DNA from: an uncultured Allobaculum sp.
GTDB taxonomy: Bacteria; Bacillota_I; Bacilli_A; Erysipelotrichales; Erysipelotrichaceae
Length of the DNA stretch: 5,911 bases
NCBI GenBank assembly: GCA_910579655.1
Contig: CAJTVE010000105.1
Coordinates: forward strand, 1 to 5,911
Direction of reading: 5' to 3'
Each line of letters opens with the position of its first letter. Position 1 is the first letter of the stretch. The notes under the pieces were generated by a model that worked only from the letters and a program-made list of their open reading frames with translations, had not been told where the DNA came from and did no database searches. Below, in pieces: positions 5,864 to 5,911 of the stretch. The translations under genes were made by a program, and so were the position numbers.

Positions 5864-5911
5864 GCGTTAAGAAAACGCGGCAACAAAGCCGGTGATCTGA
5901 CGCAAATCATC
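5864..5911 (+). other. Structured 5' leader downstream of P2, cut by the window end
   Basis: Three consecutive stems are visible: GCGTT/AACGC (5864-5868 with 5874-5878), CGGC/GCCG (5878-5881 with 5888-5891), and GTGAT/ATCAT (5892-5896 with 5906-5910, one G-T pair). This could be the leader of an rRNA precursor. A riboswitch-like leader of a protein gene cannot be excluded; the piece GACGCAAA recalls part of the c-di-GMP-I aptamer, but the other conserved parts are not seen. Confidence 0.4.

Overview
The window looks like chromosomal DNA of a low-GC Gram-positive bacterium (Bacillota). The evidence is consensus sigma-A-type promoters, strong GGAGG ribosome binding sites, a BceB/VraG-type permease and a MupG/DUF871-type amino-sugar enzyme. 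The 5S rRNA has a helix IV of only about two base pairs, which resembles the short 5S rRNAs of Mollicutes. I therefore lean towards an Erysipelotrichia-like host, but that is inference and not a firm assignment.

Layout. Bases 1-75 are the 3' end of a 5S rRNA on the + strand, so the left edge is the tail of an rRNA operon, closed by a strong hairpin terminator (76-130). Three protein genes follow, all on the - strand and convergent to that operon: an AAA_14/DUF4143 ATPase (279-1670), a MupG-like 6-phospho-N-acetylmuramidase (2026-3222) and a BceB-like FtsX-domain ABC permease (3410-5374). The right end (5375-5911) holds no convincing protein gene. It carries two strong + strand promoters about 155 bp apart, the second with an AT-rich upstream element, and a structured leader running off the edge. 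This arrangement is typical of a second rRNA operon, although a protein gene with a structured leader is also possible.

The three protein genes do not form an obvious single pathway. The permease and the MupG-like gene are separated by 187 bp with no clear terminator, so read-through is possible. The MupG-like gene has its own hairpin and T-tract terminator before the ATPase. The permease lacks the ATPase partner gene that normally sits directly upstream, and the MupG-like gene lacks the usual PTS/etherase neighbours.

The most unusual item is upstream of the DUF4143 ATPase. It is an array of four exactly 32-bp-spaced units (1732-1859), each carrying GAAAAAGT-like and ACTTTTTC boxes in opposite orientation. 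It looks like a multi-site operator phased on the DNA helix. I do not recognise it as a described element.
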